Shown: in pieces, positions 46,206 to 53,602 of the stretch | Layout of the letters: every line of letters starts with the position of its first letter | How positions within the stretch are numbered: the first letter of the stretch is position 1 | Assembly (NCBI GenBank): GCA_016713325.1 | Contig: JADJPJ010000011.1 | Coordinates: forward strand, 124,001-188,000 | From: Candidatus Flexifilum affinis | GTDB lineage: Bacteria; Chloroflexota; Anaerolineae; Aggregatilineales; Phototrophicaceae | Reading direction: 5' to 3' | Length of the DNA stretch: 64,000 nucleotides | The notes under the pieces: model-generated | Seen by the model: the letters and a program-made list of their open reading frames with translations, nothing else | Database searches by the model: none | Told to the model about the DNA's origin: nothing | Position numbers and translations under genes: made by a program

Positions 46206-46249
46206 TGAGGACAGACGAAGTCACTCTTGTGGAACTTCATCTGTCCTCA
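46206..46249. terminator. bidirectional hairpin between the kinase and sco genes
   Basis: A 16-base inverted repeat (46206-46221 and 46234-46249) with one mismatch and a 12-base loop, in the 71-base gap between convergent genes. There is no strong T-run on either strand. Confidence 0.6.
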
Positions 46250-46267
46250 CGCATTCGAGGAGGCCGA

Positions 46268-46918
46268 TCAGAGCATCTGCTGAATGGTCTCGGCGATCAC
46301 TTCAGGTTCGGCAGTGAATGAGAAGACCCGCACCAACCGCCCCTGCGGGTCGATCAGATACGATGGGGTCGAATGATCGACCAGATAGTTCACGTCCTCG
46401 GGGGTTTCTTTCCGGATCTCATAGTACAGACCATAGTCCGGTCCAATACGCGCCAGCGTCGCCTCATCACCCTGCATGAAATAGAATCCCGGATCGAAGC
46501 GATCGACGAACTCTGCCAGCGCCGCTGGCGTGTCGCGCTCACCATCCACGCTGACGAACAGGAACTGAAGCTGATCGGCATTGTCGCCGAGCTGGCTCTT
46601 CACCTGACGGAACTCCGCCAGCGTCAGAGGACAGAAATCCGGACAATGGGTATAGCCGAAGAAGAGCAGCGTGTATTTCCCGCGCAGATCGCTCAGTGCG
46701 AGCGGTTCGCCGCCCCGGCCTGCCAGCGTGAAGTCGGCCAGCTCGCGTGCCGGGTCGATGGCCGTTACACCGCTGGTGGGAGTTGGAGTCGGCACCGGCG
46801 CGTCGAGCTGTGCCCGGAAGAACAGCAGGGCCGCGATGCCGAACAGGAAGAAGATTGAAACTAGCGCGCCGACGAAGAGCATTCGGCGCTGCTGAGTATC
46901 TCCACCCGAATTTGCCAC
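46268..46918 (-). CDS. Sco1/SenC copper chaperone
   Basis: A 216-residue membrane-anchored thioredoxin-fold protein. A single N-terminal helix (about 12-34) anchors it, a short Thr/Pro linker follows, then the Sco domain with the copper-binding CPDFC near residue 91 and the distal histidine in LVDHSTPS. Sco proteins deliver or reduce copper for the CuA centre of cytochrome oxidase subunit II. It is the last gene of the minus-strand respiratory cluster and lies 14 bases after the PCuAC chaperone gene. Confidence 0.95.
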   Translation of the reverse strand: MANSGGDTQQRRMLFVGALVSIFFLFGIAALLFFRAQLDAPVPTPTPTSGVTAIDPARELADFTLAGRGGEPLALSDLRGKYTLLFFGYTHCPDFCPLTLAEFRQVKSQLGDNADQLQFLFVSVDGERDTPAALAEFVDRFDPGFYFMQGDEATLARIGPDYGLYYEIRKETPEDVNYLVDHSTPSYLIDPQGRLVRVFSFTAEPEVIAETIQQML

Positions 46919-46932
46919 GTCAAATACCTCTC

Positions 46933-47991
46933 TTACTCTGCCTGGCCGACGACAAAGGGTACCATCATTTCGCTGCCATCTTCAAAAAGCAGCGTCGCCA
47001 GGAACGCATCTCCGGGCATCGGCATCGTCGTGAGGCCCGAGGCAAGCAGGAAGTAACCGTTGGGCTGAAGGAGCAGACGCGCTTGAACCGGAACCGGGAC
47101 GAAGGGGATGACGCGTGTCGCGATGACACCGCCGTCCAGGTAGGACTCGCGAACCTCAACTGTTTCGCCGATATCGAGCTGCGCACTCACCAGGTTGACC
47201 GTCGGTGCGCGCAGGTTGATCAGCGTCACGTACAGGGCCATGCCCGGCTGAGCGCCTTCTTCAGATGGGGTATAGGGCAGGGCCACGGCGTCCGTCGCGA
47301 CGATCAGACCGGGTTCGGGCGGAAAGTCTGTCACCACGGCTGCGACGGTTCTCTCCAGGGTGGAGCCATCGCTGCCCTGAAAGACGAGCCGCAGGGCGGC
47401 TGCCGAGTCGGGATAGACATCCCTGGTCACGTCCAGCAGCATGACGTGATAGCCACCCGGCTTCAGTTGGGCAGATGTCCCGGCTGGAATGTTCAGGCCG
47501 CCCTCAAGCTGACGCATCCGCATCACGTCGCCATCCATGATGACTTCATGGATCTCGGTCAGGGCATTGAAGGTCGTTGTGGCGCTCACCAGCGTATAGT
47601 CGACGCCGGTGGTGTTCTCGATAGTCATGTAGCCGGCGGTGACTTTACCCTCAGACATGCCGCCATGATTCATGCCGCCGTCGTTCATGGACGCCATCGT
47701 CTCGGGCGTCGCTTCCGCACCGGCCATGCCGCCGTGATTGTGCTGCATTCCCCCCATGGCTTCCGGCGTTTCCTCCGCCATGTCCATGGCACCCATGTCC
47801 TGCTGCGGACCGGCGGCCGTCGGGCGAACCCAGACGTTCGTGATCAGCAATTCCCCATCTTCGACCTGGGGTCCAACGCTGCTGCGTCCTTCGACGGTTG
47901 GGGCTGGAGTGTTCGTATCCTGAGCCACAACGCTGCTCGTGACGAGAAGCAAAAATACCAGTGAGAACAAGGTTGCGCAACGCTTTGCCAT
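46933..47991 (-). CDS. secreted PCuAC copper chaperone with Met/His-rich insert and second domain
   Basis: A 352-residue exported protein with a signal peptide ending near VVAQ. Residues about 48-195 are a PCuAC domain (DUF461) with the copper ligands in ALTEIHEV, VMRMRQL and GGYHVMLLD. Inside it, residues about 64-110 are rich in Met and His (MGGMQHNHGGM, MNHGGM), an extra probable Cu(I) site. Residues about 225-350 look like a second PCuAC-type fold (LYVTLINLRAP, LLLQPNGYFLLASGL) without the histidine ligands. PCuAC and Sco cooperate in CuA assembly, which fits the adjacent oxidase genes. It has its own -10 box. Confidence 0.9.
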   Translation of the reverse strand: MAKRCATLFSLVFLLLVTSSVVAQDTNTPAPTVEGRSSVGPQVEDGELLITNVWVRPTAAGPQQDMGAMDMAEETPEAMGGMQHNHGGMAGAEATPETMASMNDGGMNHGGMSEGKVTAGYMTIENTTGVDYTLVSATTTFNALTEIHEVIMDGDVMRMRQLEGGLNIPAGTSAQLKPGGYHVMLLDVTRDVYPDSAAALRLVFQGSDGSTLERTVAAVVTDFPPEPGLIVATDAVALPYTPSEEGAQPGMALYVTLINLRAPTVNLVSAQLDIGETVEVRESYLDGGVIATRVIPFVPVPVQARLLLQPNGYFLLASGLTTMPMPGDAFLATLLFEDGSEMMVPFVVGQAE

Positions 47992-48041
47992 GATCTTGTC
48001 TGTCCTTTGTGTCCTCGTGGCATACCGATTTGATTGTGAAG

Positions 48042-48047
48042 ATTATA
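48042..48047 (-). promoter_or_regulatory. -10 box for the PCuAC-sco pair
   Basis: TATAAT on the minus strand, 51 bases before the ATG at 47991. Together with the hairpin at 48090-48125 it suggests that the two copper chaperones can be expressed apart from the oxidase genes. Confidence 0.5.
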
Positions 48048-48089
48048 ACATGCGACAATGAGAGGAGGACAGCCGGTAGGAATAAATGA

Positions 48090-48125
48090 AATGAGCGGCA
48101 GCCCGTGCGCTAGCTACCGCTCATT
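48090..48125 (-). terminator. hairpin between the oxidase genes and the copper chaperone genes
   Basis: A 13-base-pair stem (48090-48102 and 48113-48125, one G-T pair on the minus strand) with a 10-base loop, followed on the minus strand by a T-rich stretch. It would end or weaken the cox transcript. Confidence 0.5.
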
Positions 48126-48157
48126 GTGATCAAATTGGATGCGAGGAGCGTCGTCGT

Positions 48158-48457
48158 TTAGCGGCGGCGCAACCACCGCCAGCCCCAAATGCCGGCGGCG
48201 GTAACCATGGAGAGGGTACTCATCAGCACCAGCAGCAGGAGAACGATACCGTCCTCGCGCGGTGTGCCACAGATGAATGCCCAGACTGCCTCGGGGATCT
48301 CCCTAAGCAGCCGGAGATCGCGCACGTAGAAGAAGGTAAAAACCAACAACGTCAAACCGAAGCTGAATAGAAGCGCAATGGCCAGTGTTGTCCACATGCC
48401 GTCATTGGCTGTTGTCTTCGTTTCCGTTGCCGGATTAACCACAAGGTTGTTATCCAT
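48158..48457 (-). CDS. two-helix membrane protein of the oxidase operon
   Basis: A 99-residue protein with two hydrophobic helices (about 24-44 and 71-93) and a short loop between them (EIPEAVWAFICGTPREDG). No family was recognised. It starts five bases after the stop of oxidase subunit I and precedes a hairpin, so it is the last gene of the core oxidase transcript and is plausibly an extra or assembly subunit. That role is inferred from position only. Confidence 0.7.
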   Translation of the reverse strand: MDNNLVVNPATETKTTANDGMWTTLAIALLFSFGLTLLVFTFFYVRDLRLLREIPEAVWAFICGTPREDGIVLLLLVLMSTLSMVTAAGIWGWRWLRRR

Positions 48458-48462
48458 GACGC

Positions 48463-50145
48463 CTAGTTCATCCTATAACCCACTGCCCAGAAGCCGTTGA
48501 CGAAATTGAGACCTTCGAGCAGTACCGGACCCCACATGATGACATTGCTGATCACGATGATGGCGATCCAGAGATTCCAGCGCTCAGCCCACAGAGGAGC
48601 GGACTTGGGTGCGATGGTCGTAATCGGCGCAGGATCTTCCGGTTCACCCTTGGAGAAGAACCAGGTCCCGATGATGACGATGAACAGCAGGACGATGCTG
48701 ATCAGCAGGATCGTGCCGGCGATCGCCGTGATGTTCAGCCACGGTTCCCAGGCAGGGCTGATGTACTGCATGGTGGCCACATCGGTGCGGCGCGAGGCGC
48801 CCTCGACACCTGCGCGACCCATCGAAATGCCGAACATCAGCATGCCGACGAACCAGGTGTAGGCCTGTGCCGTCGCCAGCGGGCGGCTGAACAGCTTTCG
48901 GCCGCGCATAATCGGGAGCATCCAGTAGAGAACGGCCATGTAGGTCATGAAGACACCGCCGGCCAGGGTCGTGTGGAAATGCCCCGGGACCCAGGTCGTG
49001 TTGTGCAGTGCGACGTTAAGCGCGAAGGATGCGTTCATCAGGCCGGTGACGCCGCCGATGACGAACATCAGCATGCCCAGAATCTGCGTGGCTATGACCG
49101 GATTGCCCCAGTCCAGCTTCCAGATCCAGCCGAGCAGGCCCGTACCGCCGCGCGTGCGACCGGCGCGTTCCAGTGTGGCGGCGATGTTGAAGGCCGTCAG
49201 GAAGCTGGGAACGGCGACCACGAAGGTCAGGAAGGAGTGCATGACCTTGGCGACTTCGCTGACGCCGGGGTCGCTGAACAGGTGATGCACGCCGATCGGG
49301 ATGGAGACGATCATGATCACGATGAAAGCCACGCGTGCCAGTGCGTCGCTGAAGACCGGTACCTTGAACTGGATGGGCATCATCGTGTACCAGGAGATGT
49401 AGGCCGGAAGCAGCCAGAAGTACACGAGCGGGTGGCCGAAGAACCAGAACAGGATGCGGGAGACCTGTGGGTCGGTCGTCTGGACGATGCCCAGCGACAG
49501 CGGCAGCAGCATGGTCAGCACTTCGATGGCCACACCGAGCGAGGCGGTGATCCACATGATGAAGTTGGCGACGGTGCCGAAGACCGCCAGCGGAACTGCC
49601 TGGCCCTTGTGTTCACGACGCCACATGATGTAGGTGACGAAGATGTTGCCGCCGGCGACCCACGAGCCAACAATGACCAGCGCCAGACCGAGGTAGAAGG
49701 TCCAGTGAGCGAGCATCGGCGCGTAGAAGGTGTAGAGCACATTCGCCTGACCGGTCAGCATTGCGTAGCCTGCCAGGACCACGCCGACAAACATCAGCAC
49801 CCAGGCAACCCAGCCGACCATGATGCTGGCCAGCGGCCGCTGAAGGCTGCGCTGTACGACGAAGTAGCTGAAGCCGACGATGAAGAAGGTGGTGAATACC
49901 AGCGCGTTCAGCACGCCGTGGAGCGTGAGCGCCTGATAGTAGTACGAGAAGACCGGAATGTCCCACTTGAGCGCCGGGGCGCGGTGGTAGGCCTGAAGCG
50001 GTCCAAGCAGCAGACCGATGGCAAGCGCGAGAAGCGCGACGCCGATGTGGGCGCCGATCAGCGCTCGCTCATTACTGAGCATCGCCAGCCGTGGAAACGT
50101 GAGGATGCTTCCGTCTTTCCGTGGGGCGGGTTGTACTGCCTGCAT
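48463..50145 (-). CDS. ba3-type cytochrome c oxidase subunit I
   Basis: A 560-residue, 13- to 14-helix heme-copper oxidase of the B (ba3) family. The low-spin heme ligand is in LHGVLNALVF, the CuB and crosslink region reads FFGHPLVYFWLLP, the His-His pair is in IGVHHLFSDPG, and the heme ligands are in VPGHFHTTL. It reduces oxygen to water and pumps protons, generally with high oxygen affinity in this family. ATG 50145 has GGGAG about nine bases upstream. The order cytochrome c, IIa, II, I on one strand matches a dedicated oxidase operon. Confidence 0.95.
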   Translation of the reverse strand: MQAVQPAPRKDGSILTFPRLAMLSNERALIGAHIGVALLALAIGLLLGPLQAYHRAPALKWDIPVFSYYYQALTLHGVLNALVFTTFFIVGFSYFVVQRSLQRPLASIMVGWVAWVLMFVGVVLAGYAMLTGQANVLYTFYAPMLAHWTFYLGLALVIVGSWVAGGNIFVTYIMWRREHKGQAVPLAVFGTVANFIMWITASLGVAIEVLTMLLPLSLGIVQTTDPQVSRILFWFFGHPLVYFWLLPAYISWYTMMPIQFKVPVFSDALARVAFIVIMIVSIPIGVHHLFSDPGVSEVAKVMHSFLTFVVAVPSFLTAFNIAATLERAGRTRGGTGLLGWIWKLDWGNPVIATQILGMLMFVIGGVTGLMNASFALNVALHNTTWVPGHFHTTLAGGVFMTYMAVLYWMLPIMRGRKLFSRPLATAQAYTWFVGMLMFGISMGRAGVEGASRRTDVATMQYISPAWEPWLNITAIAGTILLISIVLLFIVIIGTWFFSKGEPEDPAPITTIAPKSAPLWAERWNLWIAIIVISNVIMWGPVLLEGLNFVNGFWAVGYRMN

Positions 50146-50165
50146 GATCAAATCTCCCTGAAGAC

Positions 50166-50681
50166 TTACGCCGGCGCCTGGCTGGCATCCTCGACAATAA
50201 CGGTGAAGTACATGTTCGCGTGGTCGCGACCGCAGTATTCATGGCACTGGACGTGGAATTCACCAGCGCGGCGGAATGTCGCGGTTTGCCGAGCGATCTG
50301 CCCGGGGACGAGTTCCAGGTTGACGTTCATTCCTTCGACGATAAAGCCGTGCGTCACGTCCCTGCTGGTGACGGTGAAGGTCACTTCAGAGCCGACAGGT
50401 ACGCGCATGATCTCATGACCGGTTGCGTCGAATTCGCCGGTGCCCACCTGGAAGCGCCACATGGCGGCCACAATCACGGCTTCATACTTGCCATCGCCCA
50501 TGTCGCGCACACCGGGGTTCGCGAACTGCGTATCGGCCAGCGCCAGAGGATTGACGAAGGCGGTCGAGGTAGGCAGCCGCACGCCGAAGACCAGCGCGCC
50601 GGCAACCAGAGCCGCGAAGAACACACCCAGCACGAGCGCTACCGCGATCAGGTAGTTTCGCTCCAGACGATCGATGTGCAT
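50166..50681 (-). CDS. ba3-type cytochrome c oxidase subunit II
   Basis: A 171-residue subunit with one N-terminal membrane helix (about 10-34) and an outer cupredoxin domain holding the CuA centre. The ligands are visible: His in VTHGFIVEG, then CHEYCGRDHANM. A single membrane helix and short length are typical of ba3-type rather than aa3-type subunit II. It receives electrons from cytochrome c; a candidate donor is encoded two genes upstream. It lies 20 bases before subunit I. Confidence 0.95.
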   Translation of the reverse strand: MHIDRLERNYLIAVALVLGVFFAALVAGALVFGVRLPTSTAFVNPLALADTQFANPGVRDMGDGKYEAVIVAAMWRFQVGTGEFDATGHEIMRVPVGSEVTFTVTSRDVTHGFIVEGMNVNLELVPGQIARQTATFRRAGEFHVQCHEYCGRDHANMYFTVIVEDASQAPA

Positions 50682-50687
50682 GTTCGC

Positions 50688-50870
50688 CTATCCTCTCGAA
50701 ATGACCGTGAGCCACATGTAGATAAGGTAGATCGCATACCCTGCCAGCATCAGTCCCGTGAAAGCTGCCGCGCCACGCGGTGGGTCCCACTGCCGGGTGT
50801 CTTCCTGTTCGACCGCCTCTTCGGGTGGGGCTTCAGCAGGAACGCTTTGCTTTTTTACATCAACAGCCAT
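50688..50870 (-). CDS. ba3 oxidase subunit IIa-like small membrane protein
   Basis: A 60-residue protein with a charged N terminus and one membrane helix (about 34-56). The segment PRGAAAFTGLMLAGYA and the ending SRG resemble the 34-residue subunit IIa of the Thermus ba3 oxidase (which starts around PKGALA and ends ARG). Its position immediately before subunit II supports this. Subunit IIa supplies the second helix that larger subunit II proteins contain. Confidence 0.75.
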   Translation of the reverse strand: MAVDVKKQSVPAEAPPEEAVEQEDTRQWDPPRGAAAFTGLMLAGYAIYLIYMWLTVISRG

Positions 50871-50872
50871 TT

Positions 50873-51448
50873 TTATCCCCCCAGCGAAAGCACATAAGCG
50901 GCCAGATCGTCTACATCCTGCGCAGAAAGGAGTTCGGCGTAGTTCTGCGGCATCAGGCTTGGCGGGTAAGCGCCGCCGGCATCCGCAGGGGAAATGAAGT
51001 CGTTCGGATGCAGGACTGAATGGTGGACGTAATTCTCGATGGGTTCAGCGACCTCGTAGGCCTCAAACCGAGCGCGTAGCCCGCCGAGACCGGGACCCAC
51101 CAACCGCTGATCGGTGATGTTGTGGCACAGATTGCACGCCCACGGACCCTGTGCAGTGGTGTAGGTGGTGGTGAACAGGGTCGCGCCGCGCGCCGCATCC
51201 CCGAGGGGCGCGGTGGTCGGCTGAACGATATCCGAGCCGGTCTCGGCAGTCGCTTCTCCTGTAGCTTCGGTTGTAGCGTCGGCGGCCACTTCCGCAGTGG
51301 CGTCGGCAGGCGCTTCAGTTGGGGCGACGGCGGCCTCGGTGGGTCTTTCCACGCGGGTCGCCACGGCAGTAATGCTGATATCCGTCCGCCCGCAAGCGGC
51401 AAACAACAGCAGGAACGGGATGAGCGGCAATGTGCGAAGTCGTCTCAT
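50873..51448 (-). CDS. cytochrome c lipoprotein of the ba3 oxidase operon
   Basis: A 191-residue lipoprotein (lipobox FAAC) with an Ala/Thr/Glu-rich linker (about 30-80) and a monoheme cytochrome c domain. The heme site is CNLCH near 105-109, and the axial methionine is probably in PSLMPQNY. It is the first gene of the operon and the likely electron donor to CuA of subunit II. It starts 180 bases from the divergent gene at 51629; a perfect palindrome lies in that gap. Confidence 0.93.
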   Translation of the reverse strand: MRRLRTLPLIPFLLLFAACGRTDISITAVATRVERPTEAAVAPTEAPADATAEVAADATTEATGEATAETGSDIVQPTTAPLGDAARGATLFTTTYTTAQGPWACNLCHNITDQRLVGPGLGGLRARFEAYEVAEPIENYVHHSVLHPNDFISPADAGGAYPPSLMPQNYAELLSAQDVDDLAAYVLSLGG

Positions 51449-51516
51449 GACTGATTCCGTGACTCGGGTATGAAATTAGGCCAATGATTCACTCTCCACT
51501 CATCTTACAGATCGGG

Positions 51517-51533
51517 CACATGACGGTCATGTG
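51517..51533. promoter_or_regulatory. 17-base palindrome between divergent genes
   Basis: CACATGAC-G-GTCATGTG is a perfect inverted repeat about 70 bases upstream of the cytochrome c gene and about 100 bases upstream of the gene at 51629. Its size and position fit a dimeric regulator site. I cannot assign the regulator. Confidence 0.5.
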
Positions 51534-51592
51534 ACAGACGGCATGGGAGCCTGTGCAATATGTCATATCTCACGTTCTCCCGAGGGGCGCGT

Positions 51593-51598
51593 TATACT
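51593..51598 (+). promoter_or_regulatory. -10 box for the gene at 51629
   Basis: TATACT 31 bases before the GTG at 51629. It makes the upstream in-frame ATG at 51560 unlikely as the start. Confidence 0.35.
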
Positions 51599-51628
51599 CT
51601 GCGTCATTGTTTAGAAAAGGGAACGATC

Positions 51629-52045
51629 GTGACCCGTACATTCGCTTTGCTCGACGATGTCTCTGTTGATACCTCCACTGGAATCCTGACCATGCGCGGA
51701 GAGGCCCATGACAACTTTGCCCCTGAAATTTCTATGCGTCGCGAGGGAGCGCAAATCGTGATTGCCGCCGGCACAGGCGTGATCGAAGTCGCCCTGCGGC
51801 TCCGTTATGATGAACTGCGCCAGGCGCTGCATACCTTGCAGCCGAACGACGGGTTGACAACTTCCCGCCAGGTGGGAACGGGGCAGGCTTACCTGGGGAT
51901 TGGATTGAAGACGGATGAGTCGCTCGTCCTGCGGCCGGTCATCGTCGGCGACGCCACCGGCCATCTGCGCCTGAACTTCCGGCTGAACGCCACGGTTCGC
52001 GCCAGGTTTGCCCAGTGGATCGAGGCCTGCGCAGAAGTGAAATAG
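51629..52045 (+). CDS. hypothetical protein
   Basis: A 138-residue soluble protein from the GTG at 51629, which has AAGGGAA seven bases upstream. The pattern is two beta-rich halves (LTMRGEAHDNFAPEISMRREG and, later, LRLNFRLNATVRARFAQWIEA) separated by a helical stretch (YDELRQALHTL). No domain, motif or signal peptide was recognised. It is divergent from the oxidase operon and convergent with the monooxygenase gene, so context gives little. Codon use matches the neighbours. Confidence 0.65.
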   Translation: MTRTFALLDDVSVDTSTGILTMRGEAHDNFAPEISMRREGAQIVIAAGTGVIEVALRLRYDELRQALHTLQPNDGLTTSRQVGTGQAYLGIGLKTDESLVLRPVIVGDATGHLRLNFRLNATVRARFAQWIEACAEVK

Positions 52046-52102
52046 GAGGCGAAGCGCCGTTCCACTTGTCCGAAGGAGCGAAAAGAGGGCGCAGCCAGGA
52101 TC

Positions 52103-53521
52103 TCAGTCCGGGACGCCCTCGGAGACTCTGGGCATCAGCGTGATGCCGAGATGGGCTTCTTTGCGGAGCGGCCGCCTGCCGGACAGGGTGTAACGCGCCA
52201 CGCGCCAGATCATGTTCGGGCGGAGCAGGGTGGTCGGCGCGTCCAGCAGATTCATGACGCGGACGAACTGAGCGAATACGACCGGATCGACGTCGGTCAC
52301 ATCGATCAGCGCCCGAAAATAGATGCCCATTTGCTTAAGGAACCACGACTGCTGTGGCACATCGCCCTCGACCGTTGGCTGGCGCAGGTCATCCGCCGTG
52401 GCCAGCGCGAACGGGACCCGCACCGCATCGGCCAGACGTTTCTGAAACTCGCCCGCGAACCCGGTGGACGGGCCACTGCTCCATTCGCGCAGTAGCCTGC
52501 CCAGCAGTTCGGCGTCCATGGCAGCGACGCTCATTCCCTGCCCATAGACCGGATTGAACCCGCAGGCCGCATCGCCGGTGACGATGAATCCTTCGGGCCG
52601 TCGGTCCAGCTTTTCGTAATGGTTCCAGACGCTGTTGGTATTGCGATAGCCGTAGACCTGCGTCAGGGGTCGCGCATGCCTGATGTAGTTGTAAACCAGC
52701 GGCGACTGGAGCGACCGCGCGTACTCCAGGAAACCCTCTATGTCGGAGGGCGGGTAATCGCGATTATTGCCGGTCAGGATCACTGTCCAGCGTCCGCCTT
52801 CCACCTCCAAAATCATCCCGCTGCGGTGCGTCTGCGGATGCGCCTTGACCAGCATGATCGCGACGTCCGGGGGCATCCAGGCAGGTTTCTCGAACCAGCA
52901 GGATGCGTAGCCAACGTGAGCATCGACCATTGTGCGGGTGGGCCGCTCATAGCCCAGCGCCACCAGCCAGTCCGGGGCTTGCGACTGGCGCCCGCCTGCA
53001 TCGACGACCAGATCGGCGGGTACATCGAGCGGTTCTCGCGTCCCCCGTTTCTCGGCGCGCACGCCCGTGACGGTCGTTAGGTCCGGCGTGGTTAGCAGGC
53101 CGGTGGCAGTGTGTCTGCTCAGGAAGGTCACGTTCGGCAGTTCGCGGATGCGCCGCCGGATCAAAGCCTCCAGTGCGATTCGCGAAACGGTGTTGCTGCG
53201 CAGACCCGTATGCGCAGGATAGGTGAAGCCCTCGCTTGTGGCGACGATAGCGTTGTAGCCCCATTCCAGACTGGGCGCGCCGATGGCCTTCAGGTCGGCC
53301 GGCAGGGTGGGGAAGAGCTGCTCCATGATCTGCTGGCCGCGCAGGAGGAGCTGATGCAGGTGGCGCGATTGTGGTACCCCATTCCGAAACTCGGCGCTTT
53401 CCGTCAGTTCGTCGCGGTCGAGGATCGTGACCTGTTCGAAATGGTCGGCAAGAACGCGGGCTGCAAACAGACCAGCCATACTTCCACCGATGACGACGGC
53501 GCGATGTCGTGGGATCATCAT
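52103..53521 (-). CDS. FAD-dependent monooxygenase-like protein
   Basis: A 472-residue flavoprotein of the p-hydroxybenzoate hydroxylase / geranylgeranyl reductase-like group. The dinucleotide fold is VVIGGSMAGLFAARVL at the N terminus with the partner Asp in ILDRDEL. The second FAD motif is VTGDAACGFNPVYGQGMS near residue 320. It probably hydroxylates or reduces a hydrophobic substrate with NAD(P)H; the substrate is unknown. The gene is divergent from the haloperoxidase-like gene across an 81-base gap, and both might act on related compounds, but that is only suggested by position. Confidence 0.88.
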   Translation of the reverse strand: MMIPRHRAVVIGGSMAGLFAARVLADHFEQVTILDRDELTESAEFRNGVPQSRHLHQLLLRGQQIMEQLFPTLPADLKAIGAPSLEWGYNAIVATSEGFTYPAHTGLRSNTVSRIALEALIRRRIRELPNVTFLSRHTATGLLTTPDLTTVTGVRAEKRGTREPLDVPADLVVDAGGRQSQAPDWLVALGYERPTRTMVDAHVGYASCWFEKPAWMPPDVAIMLVKAHPQTHRSGMILEVEGGRWTVILTGNNRDYPPSDIEGFLEYARSLQSPLVYNYIRHARPLTQVYGYRNTNSVWNHYEKLDRRPEGFIVTGDAACGFNPVYGQGMSVAAMDAELLGRLLREWSSGPSTGFAGEFQKRLADAVRVPFALATADDLRQPTVEGDVPQQSWFLKQMGIYFRALIDVTDVDPVVFAQFVRVMNLLDAPTTLLRPNMIWRVARYTLSGRRPLRKEAHLGITLMPRVSEGVPD

Positions 53522-53602
53522 TGTCCTCGCGATGTCTACAAATGGCGTTTCTGGTTTAGACTGAACATATGCGCATCATTCCGCACGCTGAAAAGGATAC
53601 AG

